A stretch of 24,218 nt of DNA from positions 1-24,218 of the forward strand of contig NZ_CAMLHF010000072.1 in NCBI RefSeq assembly GCF_946479715.1. The letters run 5' to 3'. The stretch is from an uncultured Pedobacter sp. (lineage in GTDB: Bacteria; Bacteroidota; Bacteroidia; Sphingobacteriales; Sphingobacteriaceae). Below, in pieces: positions 13,093 to 20,943 of the stretch (position 1 is the first letter of the stretch; every line of letters begins with the position of its first letter). The translations under genes and the position numbers were made by a program. Under the pieces are notes generated by a model. The model made no database searches, was not told the origin of the DNA, and saw only the letters and a list, made by a program, of their open reading frames with translations.

Positions 13093-15026
13093 TGAACTGG
13101 TTTAAAAATATGTTTCGCAAATCTCCGGATTGGATTAGCGAAGAAGATCGCCTCGCAGTGATCACTAAATCCAGCAAGCAGGTATCCAGAGGTGTATTCT
13201 TTGCTACGGTAATTATTATAACCTCTTTTTTACCGGTATTTATGCTAACCGGACAGGAGGGTAAATTGTTTCACCCGCTGGCTTACACCAAAACATTTAT
13301 TATGATTGTTGATGCTTTTTTGGTGATTACGTTGGCTCCTGTACTGATCTCTTTCTTTATGAAAGGGAAATTCAGACCTGATCATGCAAACCCGGTAAAT
13401 AGAGTTTTAGAAAAAGTGTATGAGCCAATTATCAGAACAGTACTGAAATGGAGAAAAACAACTATTGCCATTAATATCATCGCTTTGCTAATCACAATTC
13501 CTTTGCTTAAAAATTTAGGAACGGAGTTTATACCACCATTAGATGAGCAAAGTATTCTGTTTATGCCGGTAACCTTGCCTGATGTTTCAAATGCAGAAGC
13601 AAAGCGGATATTACAGGTGCAGGATAAGATTATTAAGTCGGTACCGGAAGTAGATAAGGTCCTTGGGAAAGCTGGAAGAGCAAATACCGCTACAGATAAT
13701 TCGCCGATTAGTATGATCGAAACGATCATTACTTTGAAACCGAAAAGCGAATGGAGAAAAGGCATCACTAAAAAAGATATTGTAACGGAATTGGATGCCA
13801 AACTTCAAATTCCGGGTGTGGTAAACGGGTGGACACAGCCGATCATCAACAGGATCAATATGCTGGCTACCGGCATCCGTACCGATGTAGGAATAAAAGT
13901 ATTCGGACAAAATCTGGATACTATTGCTTCGGTATCAGAAAAGGTGAAAGCAGCATTAGTAGGTACGCCTGGGGTAAGCGATTTATTTGTAGAGCCCATT
14001 ACAGGTGGTAAATATCTGTCTATTGATGTTAAAAGAGAAGAGCTGGCCAGATATGGCTTAAATGTAGACGATGTTAATCAAGTTGTTGAAAGTGCTTTGG
14101 GTGGTGCAACTATTGGTAATACCATTGAAGGCAGACAACGTTTTTCCATAAGTGTACGCCTTGCTCAGGAATACCGTAACAGTGTAGAACGCATTAAAAG
14201 AATCCCTATTCAATCGGCTTCTTTTGGTGAGGTTCCCTTATCGGCAGTGGCCGATGTGAAGTTTGAAGATGGTCCGCCAATGATCAGCTCCGATAATGCT
14301 ATTCTTCGTGGTGCTGTAATGTTTAACGTTCGCGATAGAGACTTGGGCAGCACGGTTAAGGATGCAATGGAGAAGCTGAATAAAGAGAAGGGTGTTCTTC
14401 CTGAAGGATATTTTCTGGAATGGAGTGGCCAGTATGAAAACCTGATCAGGGGCAAGCAAACACTGATGTGGATTGCTCCGGTGGTTTTGGTAATCATTTT
14501 CTTCTCTCTGTATTTTGCATTTCGCTCTATTAGAGAGGCCTTTTTAAGTCTCATCACGGTTCCTTTTGCCTTAATTGGGGGAGCTTACATGATTTATTTC
14601 TGGGGAGTGAATTTGTCTGTTGGCGTAGCTGTTGGTTTTATCGCCCTGTTTGGGATTGCTGTAGAAACGGGGATTGTAATGGTAATTTACCTGAATGATG
14701 GGATGCAACAATTGATCAAATTAAAAGGCAATTCGAGCGAGACAATTACAAAGGAAGACCTTAGAGAATATGTAATTCATGGCGCAGCAAAAAGATTAAG
14801 GCCAAAGCTTATGACAGTTTGTGTGTCGCTATTCGGATTGGTACCGGTGTTATGGGCCAGTGGCGTTGGGGTAGATGTAATGCAACCAATAGTACTGCCA
14901 ATGATAGGTGGGGTACTAACCTCTTCTACACACATTCTGTTGGTTACACCACTTATCTTTTTAATGTCCAAAGAGTATGAATTGAGGAAATATGGAAAAC
15001 TGGAGGTTCATGATGTACATCATTAA
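13089..15026 (+). CDS. cusA: CusA-type RND metal efflux pump, C-terminal part
   Basis: 645 residues that continue the pump from the TM4-TM5 loop: TM5-TM6 (about 35-92), the second porter domain and TM7-TM12 (about 455-626). The three methionines that carry Cu(I)/Ag(I) in E. coli CusA (M573, M623, M672) appear to be present as Met159 (ILFMPVTLP), Met209 (ISMIETI) and Met258 (RINMLATGIR), which favours a Cu/Ag rather than Co/Zn/Cd pump. Proton-relay residues match as Glu526 (GIAVETGIV) and Lys573 (LRPKLMT). The start ATG overlaps the previous stop; a TAA at 13074 closes this frame upstream. It overlaps the start of the channel gene by 35 bases. Confidence 0.87.
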   Translation: MMNWFKNMFRKSPDWISEEDRLAVITKSSKQVSRGVFFATVIIITSFLPVFMLTGQEGKLFHPLAYTKTFIMIVDAFLVITLAPVLISFFMKGKFRPDHANPVNRVLEKVYEPIIRTVLKWRKTTIAINIIALLITIPLLKNLGTEFIPPLDEQSILFMPVTLPDVSNAEAKRILQVQDKIIKSVPEVDKVLGKAGRANTATDNSPISMIETIITLKPKSEWRKGITKKDIVTELDAKLQIPGVVNGWTQPIINRINMLATGIRTDVGIKVFGQNLDTIASVSEKVKAALVGTPGVSDLFVEPITGGKYLSIDVKREELARYGLNVDDVNQVVESALGGATIGNTIEGRQRFSISVRLAQEYRNSVERIKRIPIQSASFGEVPLSAVADVKFEDGPPMISSDNAILRGAVMFNVRDRDLGSTVKDAMEKLNKEKGVLPEGYFLEWSGQYENLIRGKQTLMWIAPVVLVIIFFSLYFAFRSIREAFLSLITVPFALIGGAYMIYFWGVNLSVGVAVGFIALFGIAVETGIVMVIYLNDGMQQLIKLKGNSSETITKEDLREYVIHGAAKRLRPKLMTVCVSLFGLVPVLWASGVGVDVMQPIVLPMIGGVLTSSTHILLVTPLIFLMSKEYELRKYGKLEVHDVHH

Positions 15027-16263
15027 AAAATTAACATGGATATTGTTGCTGCTGCCATTTTACACAACAGCACAACAAAGAGAGGTGCTTTCGTTGGATA
15101 CGATTTTGCACCGTATAGATAAAAACAACCTGTTACTGCAATCGTATGGTTTAAAGGCCGAGAGCTATAAGCATACCGCTAAAGCGGCAACTGCCTGGAT
15201 GGCACCAATGATTGGTGTAGGTACATTTATGACCCCTTATCCCGGTCAGGAGCTTATGGACGATAGGGATAAAGGATCTGTAATGATACAGCTGGAACAA
15301 GATATCCCAAACCTATCTAAATTAAATGCCAAGAAACGCTATATCGAATCGAAGGGTAAGGCAGAGAATGAAACCCGCGGAATTACCTTAAATGAATATA
15401 AAACACAGGCAAAGCGGTTGTATTTCGGTTGGCTGGTTGCAGTACAAAAAATAGAAGTGCTGAAGCAGAATGAGAAAATCATGCTGACGATGAAGAAGAT
15501 TGAAGAGATCAGGTATCCTTTTAATCAATCGAAATTGGGTAGCGTGTATAAAACCACCGCAAAACTTGAGGAAAACAAAAACATGATCCGCATGCAGGAA
15601 GGCGATATTGCTAAATCCAGGGCCTGGCTAAATAGTCTAATGAACCAGCCGGGAAATGCAGATATAGCTATTGATACCAATTATCAGCCAAAGTTTGTAC
15701 AAGCAAATGCTATTGATACCGGGAGTTTGGCATTGGCCAGAAATGATATTAAGAAGATGGATTACAATATCCAATCTATGCAGCTGAATATTGAGGCAAT
15801 GAAAAAGCAAAGTCGACCCGATTTTAAGCTGCGGTTCGATCATATGTCGCCCTTAACCAAGATGATGCCGAAGGCTTTTAGTGTAATGGGGATGGTAAGC
15901 ATTCCTATTGCCCCGTGGTCTTCAAAAATGTATAAATCGGAAGTAAAAGGAATGGAATATGAAGTGCAGGCGATGGATAAAGAAAAGGCTGCCATGTTAC
16001 AGGAGACCCAAGGAATGCTGTATGGTATGCAATTCGAAATCCAATCTATGCAAAAGCGTATCGATGCTATGGAAAGCAAGATTATTCCAACACTGCAAAA
16101 ATCACTGGATGTTAACTTTTTGAATTACCGCGAGAATAAAATGGAGCTTCCTGAGGTGATTGACTCATGGGAGGCACTTACTATGATGCAAACCAGTGTT
16201 TTGGATGAGAAATTGAAACTTTATTTAATGATAGCCGATTATGAGAAAGAATTATATCGCTAA
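14992..16263 (+). CDS. CusC/TolC-like outer-membrane channel, methionine-rich
   Basis: A 423-residue TolC-family outer-membrane efflux protein, the exit duct of the tripartite pump. Signal peptide to about residue 28 (FYTTAQQ), then VLSLDTILHRIDKNNLLLQSYGLKAES as usual for the family. ATGs at 15010 and 15013 (residues 7-8) are likely alternative starts that give a more standard signal peptide. Residues 256-360 contain 16 methionines; many are seven residues apart (256-263-270, 321-328-335-342 and 346-353-360), giving a stripe on one helix face of the coiled-coil barrel. Met side chains fit Cu(I)/Ag(I) transfer. It overlaps the pump gene by 35 bases and the adaptor gene by 23, so translation is coupled. 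Confidence 0.85.
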   Translation: MENWRFMMYIIKKLTWILLLLPFYTTAQQREVLSLDTILHRIDKNNLLLQSYGLKAESYKHTAKAATAWMAPMIGVGTFMTPYPGQELMDDRDKGSVMIQLEQDIPNLSKLNAKKRYIESKGKAENETRGITLNEYKTQAKRLYFGWLVAVQKIEVLKQNEKIMLTMKKIEEIRYPFNQSKLGSVYKTTAKLEENKNMIRMQEGDIAKSRAWLNSLMNQPGNADIAIDTNYQPKFVQANAIDTGSLALARNDIKKMDYNIQSMQLNIEAMKKQSRPDFKLRFDHMSPLTKMMPKAFSVMGMVSIPIAPWSSKMYKSEVKGMEYEVQAMDKEKAAMLQETQGMLYGMQFEIQSMQKRIDAMESKIIPTLQKSLDVNFLNYRENKMELPEVIDSWEALTMMQTSVLDEKLKLYLMIADYEKELYR

Positions 16264-17476
16264 GCGGCATACCTACGGATGCATTGCAATTGTCCTGATC
16301 GGCGCGTTGGTAATCAGCTCTTGCAACAGAGGTAAAGACAATAAGCACGAGAATCATGATGATCCTGGTGTTGTAAAAATTGACAGTAACCTTTCTCACT
16401 TGCTGAAACCTTCAAATGAGCAGGTGGTATCTACGCTCCCCGTAATTAAGGCTGAATATGGCACCAAAATATTTACGGAAGAGGCACAAGGTATCATCAA
16501 TTACGATACAAGAAATCAGAACAGCATTGCAAGCAGAGTGAGTGGAAGAATAGAGCGCTTGCTGATCAAATACAATTATCAACCCGTTAAAAAAGGACAA
16601 TTGATAATGGAAGTTTATTCTCCGGATCTGGCTGCCGCACAACAGGAATTACTATTCCTGAAAGGTACAGGGACTGATCAGACGATGCTCCAGGGCGCAA
16701 AACAGCGATTGATGTTGTTGGGGATGAGTGCTGCCAGTATTAATCAGCTAATAAAAACAGGAAAGGTAAACTACCGCATTCCGGTGTATAGCAATGCTGA
16801 TGGGTATATACTTGAAAAATCTGCAGCACCAGTTGCTGTACCAAGTGTAGCTGCGCCATCATCTGGTGGAGATGGAATGGACAATATGGAAGGCGGAGGA
16901 AGCTCATCAGCGGCTACTTCTGTAAGTGCCGTGCCTGTAAATTCTCCTGTATTATTACGTGCCGGACAATATGTGAGTGCCGGACAATCGCTTTTTACTA
17001 TCTATAATGCTAATCAGCTGATCGCTGAATTCTCCTTAAAGCCTGCTCTGGCATCGCTTATAAAAAAGGGAGATCATTTTTTATTCTATAAAACTGCTGA
17101 TAAAAGTACTATTCAGAATGCTAGTATAGGCATGATACAGCCTGTTTTTAAAGATGGAGTAAACTTTACTATTGCCCGCACTTACCTTAATAAACCAAAC
17201 TTTAGGGTAGGTGAGCTACTTACTGCCAGAATTCCTGTATTGCTGTCGGCCTCATGGTGGCTGCCAGAATCTGCTGCGGTATCGCTGGGTAATAAAACAG
17301 TGGTTTTTAAAAAGGAAGGTAATGTTGTTGTCCCTAAAGTTGTAAAGTCGGGGATTACCATTGCCGCAATGATACAGATTAAAGAAGACATTGGCAGCTG
17401 GGAGGTAAGTAAAAAAGCAGCTTATCTGGTAGATAGCGAAAGCTTCATAAAAATGACTGAAAACAAAGGAAATTAA
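16241..17476 (+). CDS. cusB: CusB-type periplasmic adaptor lipoprotein 1
   Basis: A 411-residue membrane-fusion protein linking pump and channel. Lipobox VISSC with lipidated Cys28 and a His-rich start (NKHENHDD). Blocks: GIINYDTRNQNSIASRVSGRIERLLIKYNYQPVKKGQ (first lipoyl half, about 84-120), SPDLAAAQQELLFL hairpin helix, IPVYSNADGYILEK (180-193) and LLRAGQYVSAGQSLFTIYNANQLIAEF (second half, 238-264), then beta-barrel and membrane-proximal domains. Between the lipoyl-type halves lies an insert of about 40 residues (194-237) rich in Ser, Gly, Ala and Pro with DGMDNMEGG, absent from the next adaptor. It lacks the CPMHP metal-binding domain. It overlaps the channel gene by 23 bases and is followed after 3 bases by adaptor 2. 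Confidence 0.87.
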   Translation: MRKNYIAKRHTYGCIAIVLIGALVISSCNRGKDNKHENHDDPGVVKIDSNLSHLLKPSNEQVVSTLPVIKAEYGTKIFTEEAQGIINYDTRNQNSIASRVSGRIERLLIKYNYQPVKKGQLIMEVYSPDLAAAQQELLFLKGTGTDQTMLQGAKQRLMLLGMSAASINQLIKTGKVNYRIPVYSNADGYILEKSAAPVAVPSVAAPSSGGDGMDNMEGGGSSSAATSVSAVPVNSPVLLRAGQYVSAGQSLFTIYNANQLIAEFSLKPALASLIKKGDHFLFYKTADKSTIQNASIGMIQPVFKDGVNFTIARTYLNKPNFRVGELLTARIPVLLSASWWLPESAAVSLGNKTVVFKKEGNVVVPKVVKSGITIAAMIQIKEDIGSWEVSKKAAYLVDSESFIKMTENKGN

Positions 17477-17479
17477 GTT

Positions 17480-18694
17480 ATGGAACGGAAATTATTTATA
17501 AAAAAGATTGCCTTGCTGGCGTTGGTTCCATCAATATTTGTTGCTGCCTGCAGTAGTGAGGATAACTCAAAAGGTAAAATTACTGCAGCAAAACAGCAAA
17601 CGTTTACCTGTCCGATGCACCCACAGGTGATAAAAAATGAGATGGGTACTTGCCCAATCTGTGGAATGGATCTGGTTCCATTTGAAAAAAACAGTAATGA
17701 AAAGGCGCTGAAAATAGATGAAAAGCGACAAGCTCTAGCAAATATTACCACAGTATTGATTGGTGAAGGTAACCTTTCAGGAGCAAAACAGCTTAATGGA
17801 AGGCTTACTGTTAACCCTGAACAAAGCAGTTATATCTCGAGCAGAATTGCCGGTAGAATAGAGCAGTTGTATATAAGGGAAACCGGTGTTAAGATTGGTA
17901 AAGGGCAACCCTTGTATAAACTTTATTCGGAGCAATTGGCCACACTTCAGCAGGAATACCTGATGGCAATAGCACAGGAGAAAGAATTCCAGGGAGATAA
18001 AATAGAACGCCAGATTGTAGCCGCTGCAAAACAGAAACTACTGTTGTACGGGCAATCTGAAAGTCAGATACAGCAACTTGTTAAAACTCAAAAGAAAGAT
18101 CCATATGTGGTTTTCTACGCGCCCGAGGGTGGGGTAGTTGCTGAGTTATCAGTAACTCAGGGTCAGTATGTAACAGAGGGAAGTCCTATTATAAGACTCG
18201 AAGGGTATGGCCAGTTATGGGTTGAAGCCGACGTTTATCCAAATGAGGCAAAAAATATAAAAATGGGTCAGAAAGTTAAGGTTGTTATTGCCGGGTGGGA
18301 AGATCAGCCGCAGGAAATGACCATTAGTTTTATTACCCCGTCACTTCAATCCGGAACACAGCTTACGCAGATCAGAGGAAGTATTGCTAATCCTCAAAAT
18401 CAATGGCAGCCAGGCCTGCAGGCAAACGTTTTTTTACCATCAGCAAGTAAGAGTAATGTATTGACTTTACCGGTTGATGCGGTTATAAGAGATGGTAAGG
18501 GCATGCATGTATGGATTAAAAATGGTAAAGACAGTTTTGAGCCCAGATCCGTAAAAACAGGACAGGAGAATAACAATGAAGTAGAAATTTCCGAAGGCTT
18601 GAAAAATGGAGATCAGGTTGTAGTAACAGGAGCTTATCTTTTATATAGTGAGTACATCCTTAAAAAAGGTAAAAACCCTGTTGGGCACCATTAG
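17480..18694 (+). CDS. cusB: CusB-type periplasmic adaptor lipoprotein 2 with metal-binding domain
   Basis: A 404-residue adaptor lipoprotein (lipobox FVAAC, Cys24). Residues 41-68 form a heavy-metal-binding domain (PF19335 type), with FTCPMHPQV (Cys44, Met46, His47) and GTCPICGMDLVP (Cys58, Cys61, Met63). The rest is a standard CusB-like fold: ISSRIAGRIEQLYIRETGVKIGKGQPLYKLYS (114-146), SEQLATLQQEYL hairpin, YAPEGGVVAELSVTQGQYVTEGSPIIRLEGYGQLWVEADVYP, then barrel and membrane-proximal domains ending NPVGHH. Known CusB accepts metal from a chaperone and opens CusA; the extra domain may serve as the metal sensor or loader. Last gene before the 18702-18780 palindrome. Confidence 0.88.
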   Translation: MERKLFIKKIALLALVPSIFVAACSSEDNSKGKITAAKQQTFTCPMHPQVIKNEMGTCPICGMDLVPFEKNSNEKALKIDEKRQALANITTVLIGEGNLSGAKQLNGRLTVNPEQSSYISSRIAGRIEQLYIRETGVKIGKGQPLYKLYSEQLATLQQEYLMAIAQEKEFQGDKIERQIVAAAKQKLLLYGQSESQIQQLVKTQKKDPYVVFYAPEGGVVAELSVTQGQYVTEGSPIIRLEGYGQLWVEADVYPNEAKNIKMGQKVKVVIAGWEDQPQEMTISFITPSLQSGTQLTQIRGSIANPQNQWQPGLQANVFLPSASKSNVLTLPVDAVIRDGKGMHVWIKNGKDSFEPRSVKTGQENNNEVEISEGLKNGDQVVVTGAYLLYSEYILKKGKNPVGHH

Positions 18695-18701
18695 CCCCCT
18701 G

Positions 18702-18780
18702 CCGTCATCTCGAACGCATGTGAGAGATCTCTTGAACTATGCCTAAACAAGAGGTCTCTCATATGCGTTCGAGATGACGG
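18702..18780. repeat. Palindromic intergenic repeat, copy 1
   Basis: Arms 18702-18734 and 18748-18780 are reverse complements at 31 of 33 positions around a 13-base loop. Ends are CCGTCATCTCGA, the inner arm GAGAGATCTCTTG. Copy 2 at 21038-21131 shares those two parts but has a different middle (here ACGCATGT, there CGATAGG), each with its own complement on the other arm. It begins 7 bases after the second adaptor stop and may double as a transcript end for the efflux operon. Confidence 0.85.
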
Positions 18781-18847
18781 ATGAAAGTCGAAATGACAAA
18801 TTAAAATTGAATAAAACTTAATTTATTAATCATTAAAAAAGAAGAAG

Positions 18848-19411
18848 ATGAGAACAATAACTAATTTCGTAATTACTTTGGCAGCAGTAACCTTATTTGC
18901 TGCATGCAGTAACCCACAAAAAACAGCAGAATCAAATGCACACGAAGGCCACAGCCATGCAGCGGGCGAAGGGCATGCCGAAACTACAGAAAAGGGTACT
19001 GCTACCGTAAATTTAAAAGACGATAAATTAAATGCAGTTTATCAGCATTACGTTCATTTAACTAATGCACTTGTTAAAGGCGATGTAGCTGAGGCAAAGG
19101 TTGCAGCCAACGCAATTGAACTAGGCGCTAAAGATTTAGCTAATGGTGCTTCTTTAGTAGCATTAGTCTCAAAAATAGGATCAGCAGCTGATGTTGATGC
19201 GCAGAGAATTGCATATGCTGAATTGAGCACAAACTTCATAGAAAGAGTAAAAGCTTCTGGTTTAAGTTCCGGAGAAATATATGTAGATTATTGCCCAATG
19301 GCTTTAAATGACAAAGGAGCATCGTGGTTAAGCAATCAAAAAGAGATTAAGAACCCTTATTTTGGTGAAAATATGCTTGCCTGTGGTGAAGTGAAAGAAA
19401 CTATAAAATAA
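18848..19411 (+). CDS. DUF3347 lipoprotein, probable periplasmic metal-binding protein
   Basis: A 187-residue lipoprotein (lipobox FAAC, Cys20). After it comes a His-rich segment HEGHSHAAGEGHAE (32-45) that could bind metal. The main domain is DUF3347: LNAVYQHYVHLTNALVKGDVAEAK (61-84) and the diagnostic C-terminal DYCPMALNDKGASWLSNQ, KEIKNPYFGENMLACGEV with Cys149, Met151 and Cys179. DUF3347 domains are often fused to or next to CusB-type adaptors, and sometimes to a CPMHP domain, in Bacteroidota, so a role in copper or silver handling is likely (inference). An A/G-rich tract AAGAAGAAG stands directly before the ATG. Confidence 0.88.
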   Translation: MRTITNFVITLAAVTLFAACSNPQKTAESNAHEGHSHAAGEGHAETTEKGTATVNLKDDKLNAVYQHYVHLTNALVKGDVAEAKVAANAIELGAKDLANGASLVALVSKIGSAADVDAQRIAYAELSTNFIERVKASGLSSGEIYVDYCPMALNDKGASWLSNQKEIKNPYFGENMLACGEVKETIK

Positions 19412-19415
19412 TTGA

Positions 19416-19447
19416 GATTGGTTTCTATATATTTATAGAAACCAATC
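19416..19447. terminator. Perfect hairpin just ahead of the DoxX start
   Basis: GATTGGTTTCTATA (19416-19429) pairs with TATAGAAACCAATC (19434-19447), 14 of 14, with a 4-base loop. It lies between the DUF3347 stop (19411) and the DoxX ATG (19454). No T-run follows the stem on the plus strand, so it is either a weak terminator or a structure that covers the ribosome-binding region of doxX. Confidence 0.55.
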
Positions 19448-19453
19448 ATCAAA

Positions 19454-19852
19454 ATGAAATCATTTCCATTTATCTCTTTAAATCAAAGTCTGGTGCTCTT
19501 ACGAGTATTTACTTGTTTGTTGTTCCTTGCACATGCCGTTGTTCGTATAACTGGTGGAACTATTGAACGGTTTGGGGGCTTTCTAAATGGTAAGGGCTTT
19601 GTGTATGGAACCGCTTTTGTTTGGGGAATTACTGCATTTGAAATAATAGGTGGACTATTGCTCCTTGCCGGATATTTCAAAAAATGGATTTCAATAGGAT
19701 TTATTATAATGCTTGCTATTGGCATTATAATAATACATTCAGAAAATGGCTGGTTTGTTGGCGAACATGGATCGGGAGGAATCGAATACAGCGCAATATT
19801 GATCGTTTGCTTTATAGTAATTGCTGCTGACGATTCAAAAAGTAAAAAATAA
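19454..19852 (+). CDS. DoxX family membrane protein
   Basis: A 132-residue integral membrane protein with four hydrophobic helices (about 13-30, 52-73, 77-92 and 110-126). The pattern LLRVFTCLLFLAHAVVRITGG and FEIIGGLLLLAGYFKKWISIGFIIMLAIGI is typical of DoxX/DoxD-like proteins; GWFVGEHGSGGIEYSAILI is the usual loop before the last helix. The family is linked to redox or quinone-related membrane functions, but the role of this member is not known. It is the last gene on the plus strand before the convergent phosphotriesterase gene, with 14 bases between. Confidence 0.85.
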   Translation: MKSFPFISLNQSLVLLRVFTCLLFLAHAVVRITGGTIERFGGFLNGKGFVYGTAFVWGITAFEIIGGLLLLAGYFKKWISIGFIIMLAIGIIIIHSENGWFVGEHGSGGIEYSAILIVCFIVIAADDSKSKK

Positions 19853-19866
19853 TTGGCGTCTAAAGT

Positions 19867-20943
19867 TTAACCCTGACGGCAAACCTTTATCTGAAAAGCA
19901 TTTGCCGGATTACCTACGGTCATCATCTTAAACTCATCGCGTGTAATCCCCAATTCAAATAAGGAAGGTTTTAATACTCCGAAAATGGTACTATAAGGCG
20001 TTGAGTTGCCGTTTTTAAAAGCGTTGAAAGCAGCTTTCCCACCTTCTTCTGTAAGGGCAAAACCATCATCATGAGAAATCAATACTTTATGTAACAAGCC
20101 TTCACCTTTTAATCTGTAAATATGATTTCGATATAGAGCAATGGAGTCGCCGTCTTCATTAATGCCATCTAAACTAATCCAGCAACCTTTTTTAGCCAGT
20201 TCAACGTGAAAAAATCCTGTTGTATCATTTTGTGCGTGTACCCATATTAAAGCTTCCGGACTTACGCCTGATTTAATAAGGATCTCGACTTCCTGGCGCG
20301 CAGCGGCACCGTTTCCTGTGTGTATGGCTATTTTTAAACCACTTTTTAGGTGAGCAATTGCTGCGGCTTTAATTAGTTTTTCTTCAATGGGTTTCAATGG
20401 TGCACTATCTACTCCGAGTTTTATAAAACCAGGGCGGATATCGGTTCCATCAATACCGTTGTCCCATTCTTTTAACCATCTGGCAGCTAACTCTTCACTG
20501 GTTTCATTAAAAGCGTGTTTTGGTAAGTATTTCTGTCCCACTGCGGCGTAATAACCGGTATTGGTTACAATGTTAATGCCACTGGCTTTTGAGAGTAATC
20601 TTAGTAATTTTGCATTTCTGCCGATATGTGCAGGAGTACATTCGATAATGGTATTGACCCCAGATTTTTTAGCCGCTTTTAAATAAGGGAGCAATAGATT
20701 TGCTGTTATTTCATTATCATATTCCGGACGCGTATCAGGTTCTGCACCTTTAAAATCGGTAACAATGTGTTCGTGTGATAAGGTAAGACCCATTGAATTT
20801 GTCTCAATTTTGCCATTCACAGTCATTACAGCACCTTTTTCTGCCCCAGATGATTCAGCCGCAAACGCTAGAAAATTTGGATATAGGCTGATAAAACCTG
20901 CAAAACAGGAAAGAGATATAAACTGACGTCGCTCCATATTCAA
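19867..20943 (-). CDS. Phosphotriesterase family metal-dependent hydrolase
   Basis: A 358-residue amidohydrolase-fold protein of the phosphotriesterase family (PF02126) with an exported N-terminus: twin arginine in ERRQFISLSCFAGF suggests Tat export (inference). Binuclear metal ligands are all visible: His57 and His59 (LSHEHI), carboxylated Lys175 (GFIKLGVD), His208 (AIHTG), His236 (WVHAQ) and Asp292 (SHDDGFA). GMKxGVN-type IIECTPAHIGRN (99-110) matches the family. Real substrates in such homologues are often lactones or phosphodiesters rather than organophosphates. The start could also be the ATG two codons on (MERRQF). Monocistronic. Confidence 0.88.
   Translation of the reverse strand: MNMERRQFISLSCFAGFISLYPNFLAFAAESSGAEKGAVMTVNGKIETNSMGLTLSHEHIVTDFKGAEPDTRPEYDNEITANLLLPYLKAAKKSGVNTIIECTPAHIGRNAKLLRLLSKASGINIVTNTGYYAAVGQKYLPKHAFNETSEELAARWLKEWDNGIDGTDIRPGFIKLGVDSAPLKPIEEKLIKAAAIAHLKSGLKIAIHTGNGAAARQEVEILIKSGVSPEALIWVHAQNDTTGFFHVELAKKGCWISLDGINEDGDSIALYRNHIYRLKGEGLLHKVLISHDDGFALTEEGGKAAFNAFKNGNSTPYSTIFGVLKPSLFELGITRDEFKMMTVGNPANAFQIKVCRQG

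Noticed and set aside
13382..13801. 139-codon minus-strand frame
   Set aside because: Antisense to a conserved RND pump region with clear motifs on the plus strand.
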